Shown: positions 43,331-52,972 of the stretch, in pieces
How positions within the stretch are numbered: the stretch's first letter is position 1
Layout: each line of letters starts with the position of its first letter
Assembly: GCA_944330115.1 (NCBI GenBank)
Contig: CALVIN010000004.1
Coordinates: 167,352-231,351 of the forward strand
Source of the DNA: an uncultured Clostridia bacterium
Lineage (GTDB): Bacteria > Bacillota > Clostridia > Christensenellales > Borkfalkiaceae
Length of the DNA stretch: 64,000 nucleotides
Direction: 5' to 3'
The notes under the pieces: generated by a model
Told to the model about the DNA's origin: nothing
What the model saw: the letters and a program-made list of their open reading frames with translations, nothing else
Databases searched by the model: none
Position numbers and translations under genes: made by a program

Positions 43331-44347
43331 TTGAAAACTATTCTTGTTACGGGCGGTGCCGGCTACATAGGCAGCCACACCGTCGTCGAGCTCTTAAACA
43401 GCGGCTTCGAAGCGGTGGTGGTGGACAACCTCTCCAACTCCAACCGCGAAAGCCTCAACCGCGTAAAAAAGATAACCGGCAAAGAGGTTAAGTTCTACGA
43501 GGCCGACGTGCGCGACCGCGCCGCGATGGAGCGCATATTTACCGAGAACAAAATAGACTGGGTGATACACTTCGCCGGCCTCAAGGCCGTGGGCGAGAGC
43601 TGCGTAAAGCCCATAGAGTACTACGATAACAACCTGTACGGCACGCTCGTCCTCTTAGAGGTAATGCGCGGGCACGGCTGCAAGAGGATAGTTTTCTCCT
43701 CGTCGGCCACCGTATACGGCACTCCCGAAAGGCTGCCTTTAGACGAAACGTGCAGGGTGGGCGGCACCACCAACCCCTACGGCACCAGCAAATACTTCCA
43801 GGAGATAATGCTTGAAGACGTATTCAAGGCCGACGGCGAGTGGACGATAGCCCTTCTGCGCTACTTCAACCCCGTTGGCGCGCATGAGAGCGGCCTTATA
43901 GGCGAGGATCCCCGCGGCATACCCAATAACCTCACGCCCTATATCGCAAAGGTGGCGATAGGCGAGCTCAAAGAGGTGGGCGTGTTCGGCAACGACTATC
44001 CCACTCCCGACGGAACGGGCGTAAGGGACTATATCCACGTCGTAGACCTCGCAAAGGGGCACGTTGCCGCAATCAACGGCATAAAGGGCAGCGGCGTGTA
44101 TATCTACAACCTCGGTACGGGCGTGGGCTACAGCGTTTTAGACGTCATTCACGCATACGAAAAGGCGTGCGGGCACAAGATACCCTATGTTATAAAGCCC
44201 CGCCGTCCCGGCGACATAGCCGCCTGCTATGCCGATGCCTCCAAGGCCGAGAGGGAACTCGGCTGGAAGGCGCAGTACGGCATCGACGAGATGTGCGCCT
44301 CCTCGTGGAATTGGCAAAAGAACAACCCCAAGGGGTATGAGAGCTGA
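43331..44347 (+). CDS. galE: UDP-glucose 4-epimerase
   Basis: Extended short-chain dehydrogenase interconverting UDP-glucose and UDP-galactose (or the N-acetyl forms). NAD-binding [10 protein letters not shown] lies at residues 8-17, the catalytic S-Y-K set in FSSSATVYG and NPYGTSKYF (Tyr ~150, Lys ~154), and [25 protein letters not shown] near the end are GalE hallmarks. Length of 338 residues is standard. The start is TTG 43331, with GGAGGTGA at 43320-43327. It has its own promoter and terminator; the neighbouring glm genes suggest supply of nucleotide sugars for cell wall or capsule. Confidence 0.95.
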   Translation: MKTILVTGGAGYIGSHTVVELLNSGFEAVVVDNLSNSNRESLNRVKKITGKEVKFYEADVRDRAAMERIFTENKIDWVIHFAGLKAVGESCVKPIEYYDNNLYGTLVLLEVMRGHGCKRIVFSSSATVYGTPERLPLDETCRVGGTTNPYGTSKYFQEIMLEDVFKADGEWTIALLRYFNPVGAHESGLIGEDPRGIPNNLTPYIAKVAIGELKEVGVFGNDYPTPDGTGVRDYIHVVDLAKGHVAAINGIKGSGVYIYNLGTGVGYSVLDVIHAYEKACGHKIPYVIKPRRPGDIAACYADASKAERELGWKAQYGIDEMCASSWNWQKNNPKGYES

Positions 44348-44506
44348 TTTCAAAAGAACTTCTCGCCTGCCGCATGCGGCATAAAAGCATCATAAATTTT
44401 GCACCTTAAGGGTGAATTTTACGCGCTCGCGCGCAAAGCTTTTCTGTGCTCACGCATCACTTTTTTAAAAGCACAACAAAAAGGGCAAAAACATTCACCT
44501 GTATCC

Positions 44507-44545
44507 TGCGCCCCGCATAAACTGTCCGCGGGGCGCATTTTTTAC
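44507..44545 (+). terminator. Intrinsic terminator after galE
   Basis: A 10-bp stem TGCGCCCCGC / GCGGGGCGCA (44507-44516, 44528-44537) followed by TTTTTTAC. Confidence 0.88.
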
Positions 44546-44583
44546 AATTTTTTTACGAGTAGGGCGGGACAATACCAAAAATT

Positions 44584-44636
44584 TTACAAATTTATTACAA
44601 CTTTGTGAAATTTATATTACAGGTAGATGTTAAAAT
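44584..44636 (+). promoter_or_regulatory. Pho box and -10 element of the Na/Pi cotransporter gene
   Basis: Half-sites TTACA at 44584, TTACA at 44595, a degenerate TGAAA at 44606 and TTACA at 44617 are spaced by exactly 11 bases; a -10 TAAAAT lies at 44631-44636, nine bases past the last half-site, with no -35. A further pair on the same spacing (44542, 44553) overlaps the galE terminator tail. This is the layout of PhoB/PhoP-activated promoters. Confidence 0.75.
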
Positions 44637-44662
44637 AGAAGTGCATCAAAAAGGAGAAATAA

Positions 44663-46321
44663 ATGGATTTTGATAACTTAGACACGGCGAGCAGTATAGT
44701 TTTGCTGCTCGTAGGCCTCGGCGTATTTTTGCTGGGCTTCAAGTTCCTCGGCGACAGCATCGAAAAGCTTTCGGCAAGCAAGATGCGCGCGCTCTTCAAC
44801 AAGGCGGCGGGCAACCGCTTCGCGGGCGTGGGCATCGGCGCCCTCGCAACTGCCATAGTGCAGTCGTCCTCGGTCACCACGGTAATGGTGGTGGGCTTCG
44901 TAAACGCCGGCGTAATGACGCTCACGCAGGCGGCGGCCGTTATAATGGGCGCCAACATAGGCACCACAATAACGGGCTGGCTGGTATGGCTCAATCAGTT
45001 CAACGTCATGATGTACGCCATGCTCTTAACGCTCATCGGCCTTGTTATGACCATGGTCACCAAAAACAACAAGGTAAACACGGCGGGCAGCTTGGTTGCC
45101 TCGCTCGGCCTTGTGTTCGTCGGCCTGGAGATAATGTCGGGCTCGATGGCGGGCGTTGCTGAAGAGCCCTTTGTGCGCGAGGCGCTCACCGCCGTGACCA
45201 ACCCGCTGCTGCTCCTTCTAATCGGCGCGGCCGTAACGGGCATTGTGCAGTCGTCGAGCGCCGTAACTTCCGTGCTCATAGTAATGGCGCAGAACAAGCT
45301 TCTCATAGGCGGAGGCGGCAACGGCATACTCTTTGTAATACTCGGCACCAATATCGGTACCTGCGTAACCGCGCTGCTCTCATCGGTAGGCGCAAACACC
45401 AACGCAAAGCGCGCCTGCCTCTATCACCTGTTGTTCAACGTGATAGGCGCAATAATCTTCCTCATCGTGTTCTGGATATGGGATGATTTCTACGCCGACG
45501 TGTTAAAAGTTTGGTTCGGCGGCAACGATACCACCTGCATAACCTTCTTCCACACGGCGTTCAACGTAATCTGCACCTGCCTGTACCTTCCCTTCATCAA
45601 GTATCTCGTAAAGCTCACCGAAATACTCATACCCGACAGAAAGAAGAAAAAGCAGCACAAAGAGGAAGAGGGCTTCATGGATAAGCGCCTGCTCGCCACC
45701 CCCTCGCTTGCCATAGGCCAGCTCGTAAAGCAGACCACATACACCGCCGGCATAGCCATAAAGTGCTTAAACAACGCCGTTGCCGGCTTTATAGCAAAGG
45801 ACGATTCCAAGCTCGACGACATGCTCAAAGACGTGCAAAAGGTAAACGACCTCTCGCAGGAGATAACGGGCTACCTTCTGGAGATATCGGCAAAGGATAT
45901 TTCCCTTAGCGACGAGCGCCTGGTAAACGTTCTTCACCGCGACAACAGCGATATCGTGCGCATTGCCGACATCGCCGAAAATATCGTGGGCTACACCCAC
46001 AAGGCGATAGACGAAACGCTCACCTTCTCAGACGTGGTAAAGCGCGAACTCAACGCCCTCATGAAGCTCTTGAACGAGCAGTACGAGCTCGTTGTAGATA
46101 TCGTAGAAAATAATAATTTAGTAAAAATAAAACAGTCGGACGAGCTGGAGCAGGCCATCGACGCCTCTAAAAAGCGCCTTCTGGACGAGCATATCGAGCG
46201 CATGGCGCGCGGCGAGTGCAATGCCGAAAACAACAGCCTGTTCGTAAGCCTTATCTCCAACCTCGAGAGGGTGGGCGACCATCTCAGCATGATGGCGCAC
46301 TCGGTAGAGGAGATAGTGTGA
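44663..46321 (+). CDS. Na+/phosphate cotransporter with C-terminal PhoU domain
   Basis: A 552-residue NptA/YjbB-type sodium-phosphate symporter. The two inverted transport repeats carry the QSSS motifs: ATAIVQSSSVTTVMVVGFV (~70) and GIVQSSSAVTSVLIVMAQ (~197), each followed by GANIGTT or GTNIGTC. Eight or so membrane helices span residues ~10-315; a soluble region from ~340 to the end forms two PhoU-like helical repeats (e.g. VLHRDNSDIVRIADIAENI and SLISNLERVGDHLSMMAHSVEE). PhoU domains tie transport to Pho signalling; since no separate phoU gene is seen, this tail may supply that function. Ribosome site AAAAAGGAG; Pho box upstream. Confidence 0.93.
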   Translation: MDFDNLDTASSIVLLLVGLGVFLLGFKFLGDSIEKLSASKMRALFNKAAGNRFAGVGIGALATAIVQSSSVTTVMVVGFVNAGVMTLTQAAAVIMGANIGTTITGWLVWLNQFNVMMYAMLLTLIGLVMTMVTKNNKVNTAGSLVASLGLVFVGLEIMSGSMAGVAEEPFVREALTAVTNPLLLLLIGAAVTGIVQSSSAVTSVLIVMAQNKLLIGGGGNGILFVILGTNIGTCVTALLSSVGANTNAKRACLYHLLFNVIGAIIFLIVFWIWDDFYADVLKVWFGGNDTTCITFFHTAFNVICTCLYLPFIKYLVKLTEILIPDRKKKKQHKEEEGFMDKRLLATPSLAIGQLVKQTTYTAGIAIKCLNNAVAGFIAKDDSKLDDMLKDVQKVNDLSQEITGYLLEISAKDISLSDERLVNVLHRDNSDIVRIADIAENIVGYTHKAIDETLTFSDVVKRELNALMKLLNEQYELVVDIVENNNLVKIKQSDELEQAIDASKKRLLDEHIERMARGECNAENNSLFVSLISNLERVGDHLSMMAHSVEEIV

Positions 46322-46368
46322 TAAAAAGGGAATAAGGCGCGGTCCGCAGTTTTCGGGAGGTATATGCC

Positions 46369-47022
46369 ATGAACGGCACCGTGTTTGCCCTCGAAGACGA
46401 CGCAAGCATAAGCGGGCTCATAAAGGTGGCCCTGCAGATGAACGGCATCGATTTCGAGGCTTATTCAAACATAAAAGATTTTTATGCTGCCATAGATAAG
46501 CGCCAGCCCGACGTGGCGCTGCTCGATATAATGCTGCCCGACGGCAACGGGCTCGACGTGTTAAAAAACGTAAAGTCGCGCTATCCGCTCGTATCGTGCA
46601 TAATGCTCTCCGCCCTCTCAAAGGAGGAGGACAAGGTAAACGGGCTCAACCTCGGCGCCGACGACTATGTGGCCAAGCCCTTTTCGGTGCTCGAGCTCGC
46701 GGCGCGCGTAAATGCGGCCCTCCGCCGCAAGCGCAAGTCCGACGAGGTTACTGTTGGCGGGCTGACATTAAATTACGACACGATGGAGGTGCGCCTGCAC
46801 GGCGAGCGGCTCGATCTCAACAAAAAGGAGTTTGAGCTTTTAAAGTACTTCATGCAGCACCCGGGCAAAGTGCTCTCGCGCGAGACCATATTGTTGGAAG
46901 TATGGGGCTACGAGCAGGGCGAAACGCGCACTCTCGATAACCACATCTCCCGCCTTAGGAAGATGGGCATAACCAACCTCGAAACGGTGTTCGGCGTGGG
47001 CTACAAACTTTCGGATAACTGA
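46369..47022 (+). CDS. phoB: OmpR-family response regulator PhoB/PhoP
   Basis: A 217-residue two-component regulator. The receiver domain has the acidic pair EDD near residue 9, the phosphorylation site in LLDIMLPDG (Asp ~53) and KPF at ~103; the C-terminal winged helix runs from VTVGGLTLNYD to TVFGVGYKL with the recognition helix in TRTLDNHISRLRKMG. Placement between a phosphate transporter, the kinase gene and the pst operon, plus Pho boxes nearby, supports a PhoB/PhoP identity. Ribosome site CGGGAGG lies at 46353-46359. The kinase gene follows after 130 bases. Confidence 0.9.
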   Translation: MNGTVFALEDDASISGLIKVALQMNGIDFEAYSNIKDFYAAIDKRQPDVALLDIMLPDGNGLDVLKNVKSRYPLVSCIMLSALSKEEDKVNGLNLGADDYVAKPFSVLELAARVNAALRRKRKSDEVTVGGLTLNYDTMEVRLHGERLDLNKKEFELLKYFMQHPGKVLSRETILLEVWGYEQGETRTLDNHISRLRKMGITNLETVFGVGYKLSDN

Positions 47023-47030
47023 CTGCCTCG

Positions 47031-47150
47031 GCCGCGGGCATCAGCGGCGTTTATGCCGACGGCATTTTTTACAAAAATTTAACAAGGTTTAACGCGGTGT
47101 AAAGCGTTTTCCGGCATAGCGCGGCCGCCCGCGCTATGCCGCTTATATTT
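47031..47150 (+). promoter_or_regulatory. phoB-phoR spacer with hairpins and candidate Pho half-sites
   Basis: A weak terminator (GGCAT...ATGCC with TTTTTTAC near 47070), TTTACA at 47068, TTAACA at 47079 and TTTAAC at 47088 on roughly 10-11-base spacing, then a perfect 12-bp stem GGCATAGCGCGG / CCGCGCTATGCC (47113-47140). The half-sites could give autoregulation, but spacing is less exact than at the other sites. Confidence 0.4.
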
Positions 47151-47153
47151 GCC

Positions 47154-48506
47154 ATGAAAATAAGAATATTATTTATTTCGGTACTGATAACATTCGTGGG
47201 CATACTCGCCTATTCCTTCGTCTCCACCGAATTGTATTACGATTCCTCGCTCGAGCGCATGCGCGATACGCTCTCTGTATATATGAACAGCTTTGACGAC
47301 GACTACTCCTCGCTCACCGAGGATGACGCCGAGGCCTTTTCCGAGCAGCTCGGCGGCGCGCGCGTCACGTTTATAGATTCCGAGGGCACCGTGCTTGCCG
47401 ACAGCGAAGAGATAGAGATAGAGGAAAACCACCTTGGCCGCACAGAGATCGCCGAGGCCGCCCAAAACGGCGAGGGCTTCTCCGTCCGCAGGAGCGACAC
47501 GGTGGGCGTCGACTACGCCTACTACTGCCGCAGGATAGCCGAGGGGGAGGGGTATTTTCTCGTGCGCATCGCCGTGCCCACGTCGAGCGAGTGGGCGCTG
47601 TATGCCGACTTTTTGCCCACGGTCATAATCTACCTCATAATCGACCTATTGGCGTGCGTGGCGTTCACCTATGTGGCCACATACTTCATACTGCGCCCCG
47701 TCGAAAATTTAACGCGGCAGGCCGCGCTTTCAAAGACGATAACCACCAAATACAGCGAGCTCAAGCCTATAGCCGAGGTATTGAACGAGCGCAACAGGGA
47801 CATAGAGAAGAAGATGAACGAAATAAAGGAAGAGAAGGAGCTCGTCGAAAAGGCGCAGAACTCCAAAAATGAATTTATATCCAACATCACGCACGAGATG
47901 AACACCCCGCTCACCTCCATAAGGGGGTATGCCGAGCTGCTCGCCGCAGGCGTGATGAACGAGGAGCAGCAGAGCGCCGCCTACAAGACGATATTAAAGC
48001 AGTCGGAGCGGCTCACCAACCTCATTGCCTGCATAATAAACTATAACGAGATAGATAATTCCGACGTCCCCGCCTGCGACGTAGACCTCTCAAAACTTGC
48101 CAGGGAGATGCTCGCCGTGGTAAAGCCCGAGGCCGATAAGCGCAGCGTTACGCTTATTGATAACATCACCGATAACGTGATAGTGCAGTCCACGCACGAG
48201 CGCATGAGCGAGATGGTGGGCAACCTCATACGCAACGCCATACGCTACAACAAGCCGGGCGGCACGGTTAAGGTGACTTTGAATATCGACAGGTTCGAAG
48301 TTGCCGATACGGGCATAGGCATCTCAAAGGAGAATCTATCTAAGGTATTCAGCCGCTTCTTCACGGTGGATAAGTCGCACAGCGGCAAAAACGGCGGCTT
48401 CGGCCTTGGCCTTGCTATGGTAAAAAAGATTTGTCAGCGCGAGGGCTGGAGCATATCGGTAAAGAGCGAAGAGGGAGTGGGCTCCACTTTCACGGTAAAG
48501 TTTTAA
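47154..48506 (+). CDS. phoR: Sensor histidine kinase PhoR
   Basis: A 450-residue membrane kinase. Helix 1 (~3-24), an acidic extracytoplasmic sensor (~25-150), helix 2 (~155-182), then a HAMP/linker coiled coil rich in KEE repeats (~205-235). The phosphoacceptor box NEFISNITHEMNTPLTSIRG has His near 246; N box LIRNAIRYNKPGG (~362), D/F boxes VADTGIGI and GGFGLGLAMVKKI (~385-425) follow. Partner of the regulator gene upstream. ATG 47154 begins at the membrane helix; an in-frame ATG at 47136 lies in the hairpin. No ribosome site is evident for either, so coupling to phoB or a near-leaderless start is possible. Confidence 0.9.
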   Translation: MKIRILFISVLITFVGILAYSFVSTELYYDSSLERMRDTLSVYMNSFDDDYSSLTEDDAEAFSEQLGGARVTFIDSEGTVLADSEEIEIEENHLGRTEIAEAAQNGEGFSVRRSDTVGVDYAYYCRRIAEGEGYFLVRIAVPTSSEWALYADFLPTVIIYLIIDLLACVAFTYVATYFILRPVENLTRQAALSKTITTKYSELKPIAEVLNERNRDIEKKMNEIKEEKELVEKAQNSKNEFISNITHEMNTPLTSIRGYAELLAAGVMNEEQQSAAYKTILKQSERLTNLIACIINYNEIDNSDVPACDVDLSKLAREMLAVVKPEADKRSVTLIDNITDNVIVQSTHERMSEMVGNLIRNAIRYNKPGGTVKVTLNIDRFEVADTGIGISKENLSKVFSRFFTVDKSHSGKNGGFGLGLAMVKKICQREGWSISVKSEEGVGSTFTVKF

Positions 48507-49100
48507 AACATATGCGCGCCCGCGCACATAAATTTTTTGTACCGCCCCTTCGAGGGGAGGTGCCGCCGCAGGCGGCGGAGGGGTTTCATTTGCCGGCGTT
48601 TGCACGGCTCATTAAAGAATGGCGTGCAAGATCTCACCCATTATATGCGCGCCCGCGCACATACGCGCGCACACATATATAACTTCTGCAGCAGTGCGGG
48701 CGGCGCGGTGCAAACCAGGCGCTGCAAATGGGTTTTAAAACAAGTGAATATCATTTAAAATATTCGGCCGCCCGCGCGCAAGTTTTGCGCGCAGGCGGCC
48801 CTTTGCGTTCTGTAATTTTAAATATGCGCCGCAATGCACATGTAGGCTCCCTCGTCTCCCCTGTGAGGGGAGGCGCGTGCGGACCCGCCCGCCCCGCCCG
48901 CAATTATGCGCTCCGCGCTACATTGCCGCAATTGTACCGCCCCTTCGAGGGGAGGAACTATTACTAATTTATCTCCCCTTCGAGGGGAGGTGCCGCCGCA
49001 GGCGGCGGAGGGGTTTCATTCGGCGGGGCGCTTTCCCTTATAGTGACGGCAAGAACGCTCGTATTGCCTCAAACTTATAATTTTTGCCGTTCGATGCAAA
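48507..49100. repeat. Gene-free region with dispersed palindromic repeats
   Basis: Copies of the repeat at 48542-48590 (CCCCTTCGAGGGGAGG, CCGCCGCAGGCGGCGGAGGGGTTTCA), a lone palindrome at 48939-48955, and a full copy at 48972-49019 nearly identical to the first. A hairpin GGCCGCC-GCGCGCAA / TTGCGCGC-GGCGGCC lies at 48765-48800. The rest, with runs of GCGCGC and GCACAT, shows no gene. Confidence 0.75.
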
Positions 49101-49104
49101 ATAT

Positions 49105-49240
49105 TTACAAAAGGTGCTTATATCTTACATTTATTTTACAAACTGCCCAAAACGGGTCAAAAATATTTTATTCAACTTCCATTTTATTACAACTTTATTA
49201 CAACTGTGTGTAATAGTTTTTTACAAGTCTTTGGTATAGT
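49105..49240 (+). promoter_or_regulatory. Pho boxes and -10 element of the pst operon
   Basis: TTACA at 49187, TTACA at 49198, TGTAA at 49209 and TTTACA at 49220 have an 11-base register, and a -10 TATAGT lies at 49235-49240, nine bases beyond, without a -35. An upstream pair TTACA at 49125 and 49136 keeps the same spacing. The layout copies the one before the Na/Pi cotransporter gene. Confidence 0.78.
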
Positions 49241-49303
49241 ATTCACGTCGAAAGGAAATGACAAAGAAAAAAAACTTTTAAACAAGGAGTTAAAAGAAAC
49301 AGT

Positions 49304-50119
49304 ATGAAAAGATTTGGCAAAGTAGTAGCAGTTGCAGCAGCTTGCGCAGCTCTCACATGCTCCGTGGCAGCCTTCACGGCCTGCGGCGGAAACACCGATA
49401 GCATCACTATCACCGGTTCGTCCTCGGTCACCCCTCTCATGGAAGCTCTCGCAGCCGCATACGAAGAGGATCATGACGTAAGGATCACCATCTCCCAGTC
49501 CTCGTCGGGCGCAGGCATCACCGATACCCAGGGCGGAAACAACGACTTCGGCATGTCTTCCCGTGCACTCACCGATGAAGAGCTTTCAAGCGGCGTAACG
49601 GGCGAAACGCTCTGCCAGGACGGCATCGCGCTCATCGTAGGCAGCGGCAGCTCGGCAACCAACATCACCACCGACGAAGTTAAGGCCCTTTATTCCAACG
49701 GCACGGCAGCTTGCGACGGCGTTATAACCGCAGCGGTAGGCCGCGACTCCGGTTCTGGTACGCGTGACTTCTTCGACGAGCACTTCGAGCTCTCCACTTA
49801 CGCCAGCTCCGTTGACTCTCAGGCCGAGACCGGCAACGTTATTCAGACCATAATCGGCACCACCAACACCATAGGCTACATCTCCTACGGTTCCCTTGCA
49901 GGCAACAACGGCATAAAGGCAGTATCCCTCGACGGCGTTGAGTGCACCGTAGAAAACATCCTGGCCGGCGACTATGCCCTCGTAAGGCCCTTCGTAATAG
50001 TACTTCCCGAAGGCGGCGTATCCGGTATGTCCCAGGCTGCTCAGGATTTCTATAACTACATCATGAGCGACGATGCTCAGGAAGTTATCTCTTCCGAAGG
50101 CTATATCTCCATCAAGTAA
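49304..50119 (+). CDS. pstS: Phosphate ABC transporter substrate-binding lipoprotein
   Basis: Captures inorganic phosphate outside the cell. Signal peptide with lipobox FTAC (Cys27), then the phosphate-contact loop TGSSSVTPLMEALA (~35-48), SSSGAGITDTQGG (~67) and the central RDSGSGTRDFF (~148-158), all typical of the PstS family. At 271 residues it is of the short Gram-positive type. Ribosome site AAGGAG at 49284-49289; the codon use is clearly more optimised than in neighbouring genes, suggesting high expression. First gene of pstS-pstCA-pstB. Confidence 0.96.
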   Translation: MKRFGKVVAVAAACAALTCSVAAFTACGGNTDSITITGSSSVTPLMEALAAAYEEDHDVRITISQSSSGAGITDTQGGNNDFGMSSRALTDEELSSGVTGETLCQDGIALIVGSGSSATNITTDEVKALYSNGTAACDGVITAAVGRDSGSGTRDFFDEHFELSTYASSVDSQAETGNVIQTIIGTTNTIGYISYGSLAGNNGIKAVSLDGVECTVENILAGDYALVRPFVIVLPEGGVSGMSQAAQDFYNYIMSDDAQEVISSEGYISIK

Positions 50120-50145
50120 TTTACCTGTGAGCGGGTGAGAAAAAA

Positions 50146-51987
50146 ATGGATAAAGCTAAAGTGAAAGATAATATCGCCGGAGCTTTTACCAAGGAAAATA
50201 TCGCAAAGGCAATATTTATTGTCTTTGCGGCATTTTCAATTTTGGCGGTATTTATAATAATAGGCTATTTGCTCTATGCCAGCATCCCTGCCTTCCGCGA
50301 ATCGGGCTTCTTCAATTTCCTGTTCGAAACGCTCTGGGATTCGCGCCAGGAAGTGTATGGCGTAGCCCGCATGATAGTCGGCACTCTCGCCTTAACGGCG
50401 TGCTCGGTGCTGTTCGGCGGACTGTTCGGCGTATTCACCGCCGTGTGGCTGGTGTTCTATTGCCCCAAAAAGCTCAAAAAGATATATACGCAGCTCATAA
50501 ACCTGCTTGCGGGCATACCTTCGATAGTATTCGGTCTGTTCGGCTACCGCATCCTGCTGCCCCTCCTGCGCTCAATGGGTGCGCCCGGCACGGCGACGGG
50601 CCTCGTCGCATCGACGATAATACTGTCGGTGATGATAATACCCACCATAACTTCGATAACCAAAAACAGCCTCGAGTCGGTGCCCATGCACTACTACGAA
50701 GGCGCCCTCGCCCTCGGCTGCACCAAAAACCAGGCGGTATGGCGCGTGCTCGTGCCTGCGGCCAAGAGCGGCATCATCTCGGCGATAATCCTCGGCATAG
50801 GCCGCGCCGTCGGCGAAACGATGGCCGTACAGATGATCGTCGGCAACGGTTCGGGCTATCCCGGCTTCTTCAATCCGTTCACGACGCTCTCTTCCAACAT
50901 CGTGCAGAACTGGGGCTACGCAGAAGTGTGGAACGGTGATTTCTCGCAGCCCACACAGCAGAACTATCTGTTCGCCTGCGGCTTCATACTTCTTATAATA
51001 ATTTTGATACTCAACCTTCTGCTTCTCCTCACAAAAAAAGAGAGCAACGCGGGCAACCACTGGTTCTCGCGCAGGTTCGAGGAGGGCAACGTAAAGGAGA
51101 ACCAGCTCCGCAGCTACCGCCGCACGGGCAGCGCCCAGGACGTGCTGTGGATACTCTCCTGGATAATCGCCGTATTCGTGGCGGTCGTGCTCTTCGCCAT
51201 CATCGTGATGGTAATTCTCGGCGCGGCGGTGCCCTCGGCGATAGGATTGAGCGGCGAAAGTTCGTTTACGCTTAACTTTTTATTCGGCGAAAGTTCAAAC
51301 GCGCAGATAACGCTTGTGCCCGCGATGGTGTCGACGCTGATGCTCATATTGCTGGCACTGCTCATCGCCCTTCCCCTCGGCGTAGGCGCGGCGATATTCC
51401 TCAACGAATATTCCAAGCGCGGCTCGAAGTTCGTTAAAGTTATAAGGTTGTTCGTAGATACCCTCTCGGGCATTCCCTCGATAGTGTTTGGCATATTCGG
51501 CTATGTAATGTTCGTGCAGTCGTTCGACATGGGCTACAGCCTGGCCGCGGGCGGCATAACGCTTTCGCTGATAATACTTCCCACCGTTATCCGCTCCACC
51601 GAGCAGTCCCTTTCGGAAGTGCCCGACAGCATGCGCGAAGCTTCGTACGCGCTCGGCGCAGGCAAGCTCCGCACGATATTCCTCGTAGTGCTTCCCCAGG
51701 CCATCGCAGGTATAATCACTTCGGTGATCCTCTCAATAGGCCGTATCATAAGCGAGAGCGCCGCGCTCATCTACACCGTGGGCAGCGCCGCGACCTTCGT
51801 ACCCGAAGGCTATGGCGACAACTGCGCCAGCCTTGCGGTGCTCGTATGGCGACTGATGAGCAACGGCATGGCCGAAGATATGAACTCCGCGTTCGCAACG
51901 GCAGCCGTACTGCTGATACTCGTAATAATATTAAACCTGCTCGTCACCGTCGTAGAGTGGGCATTCAAACGGAGAAATAAGGTATGA
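50146..51987 (+). CDS. Fused phosphate ABC transporter permease PstC-PstA
   Basis: A single 613-residue polypeptide carrying both permease subunits, normally two genes of ~300 residues. The PstC half (residues ~15-300) has [15 protein letters not shown] and the EAA loop [20 protein letters not shown]; the PstA half (~330-613) has [19 protein letters not shown] and [21 protein letters not shown] basic hydrophilic linker (~300-330, [18 protein letters not shown]) joins them. No stop or frameshift lies at the junction, so this is a real fusion that would form an intramolecular heterodimer. It overlaps pstB by four bases (ATGA). Twelve or so membrane helices are expected. Confidence 0.93.
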   Translation: MDKAKVKDNIAGAFTKENIAKAIFIVFAAFSILAVFIIIGYLLYASIPAFRESGFFNFLFETLWDSRQEVYGVARMIVGTLALTACSVLFGGLFGVFTAVWLVFYCPKKLKKIYTQLINLLAGIPSIVFGLFGYRILLPLLRSMGAPGTATGLVASTIILSVMIIPTITSITKNSLESVPMHYYEGALALGCTKNQAVWRVLVPAAKSGIISAIILGIGRAVGETMAVQMIVGNGSGYPGFFNPFTTLSSNIVQNWGYAEVWNGDFSQPTQQNYLFACGFILLIIILILNLLLLLTKKESNAGNHWFSRRFEEGNVKENQLRSYRRTGSAQDVLWILSWIIAVFVAVVLFAIIVMVILGAAVPSAIGLSGESSFTLNFLFGESSNAQITLVPAMVSTLMLILLALLIALPLGVGAAIFLNEYSKRGSKFVKVIRLFVDTLSGIPSIVFGIFGYVMFVQSFDMGYSLAAGGITLSLIILPTVIRSTEQSLSEVPDSMREASYALGAGKLRTIFLVVLPQAIAGIITSVILSIGRIISESAALIYTVGSAATFVPEGYGDNCASLAVLVWRLMSNGMAEDMNSAFATAAVLLILVIILNLLVTVVEWAFKRRNKV

Positions 51988-52895
51988 GTTTTTTAGACAT
52001 ATTTAAAAAGAAGAATAAGAGCGAAGAGGCAGTAGAGGACGCGGCCGTGGCCGGCGTTGCCGTTGCCGAGAGGCCCGCAGAGGCGGTAGATGTAAACCGC
52101 GCCGCCAAAAAGACCAGGCAGATAGAGGCCTTCAACATAGGCGACATAGCCGTTACCGTAAAGAACATGAACCTCTACTACGGCTCCTTCCACGCGCTCA
52201 AAAATATAAACATGGAGTTCCCGGTACATCAGCTCACCGCAATGATAGGCCCCTCCGGCTGCGGCAAGTCCACCTTGATAAAGTCGCTCAACCGCATGAA
52301 CGACCTTGTGGAGGGCTGCAAGATCACCGGCGAAATTATGATAGGCGATACCAATATTTACGCCAAGAAGACCGACCTCGCCCGCCTCAGAAAGAACGTG
52401 GGCATGGTTTTCCAGCGTCCCAACCCCCTTGCGATGAGCGTTTACGATAATATCGCCTACGGCCCCCGCACGTTCGGCATCCGTTCCAAGACCGATCTCG
52501 ACGGCATAGTAGAGCAGTCGCTCCGCGGCGCAGCTATGTGGGATGAAGTCAAAGACCGCCTCAACAAGTCGGCGCTCGGCCTCTCCGGCGGCCAGCAGCA
52601 GAGGCTCTGCATAGCCCGTTCGCTCGCCGTTGAACCCCAGATACTGCTCATGGACGAACCCACCTCGGCGCTCGACCCCATCTCTACCGGAAAGATAGAG
52701 GAGCTGTGCACCGAGCTCAAAAAGACGGTCACCATCATCATGGTAACGCACAACATGCAGCAGGCATTCCGTATCGCCGACAAAACGGCATACTTCCTGC
52801 TCGGCGAGATGATAGAAATGGGCGACACCAAGGAGCTCTGGGCTCACCCCAAGAACAAGAAGACGGACGACTACATCAACGGCCGCTTCGGTTGA
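51984..52895 (+). CDS. pstB: Phosphate ABC transporter ATP-binding protein
   Basis: ATPase of the Pst importer. Walker A GPSGCGKS (~89-96), Q-loop [15 protein letters not shown], signature [16 protein letters not shown] (~196) and Walker [14 protein letters not shown] are intact, with the PstB-typical [17 protein letters not shown]. At 303 residues it is about 50 longer than usual: the N-terminus carries an extra segment ([16 protein letters not shown], then an Ala/Val/Glu-rich stretch and [16 protein letters not shown]) before the ABC domain. The start overlaps the permease stop by four bases, so the extension is genuinely translated if that coupling start is used. A phoU gene does not follow. 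Confidence 0.95.
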   Translation: MSFLDIFKKKNKSEEAVEDAAVAGVAVAERPAEAVDVNRAAKKTRQIEAFNIGDIAVTVKNMNLYYGSFHALKNINMEFPVHQLTAMIGPSGCGKSTLIKSLNRMNDLVEGCKITGEIMIGDTNIYAKKTDLARLRKNVGMVFQRPNPLAMSVYDNIAYGPRTFGIRSKTDLDGIVEQSLRGAAMWDEVKDRLNKSALGLSGGQQQRLCIARSLAVEPQILLMDEPTSALDPISTGKIEELCTELKKTVTIIMVTHNMQQAFRIADKTAYFLLGEMIEMGDTKELWAHPKNKKTDDYINGRFG

Positions 52896-52945
52896 TACCT
52901 TATATTCTGCAGATTTATGCTCCATATCCTGTATAAAGCAAAAAG

Positions 52946-52972
52946 CCTTGCGCACTCCGCAAGGTTTTTTTG
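52946..52972 (+). terminator. Intrinsic terminator of the pst operon
   Basis: CCTTGCG and CGCAAGG with a five-base loop, followed by seven T. Confidence 0.9.
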
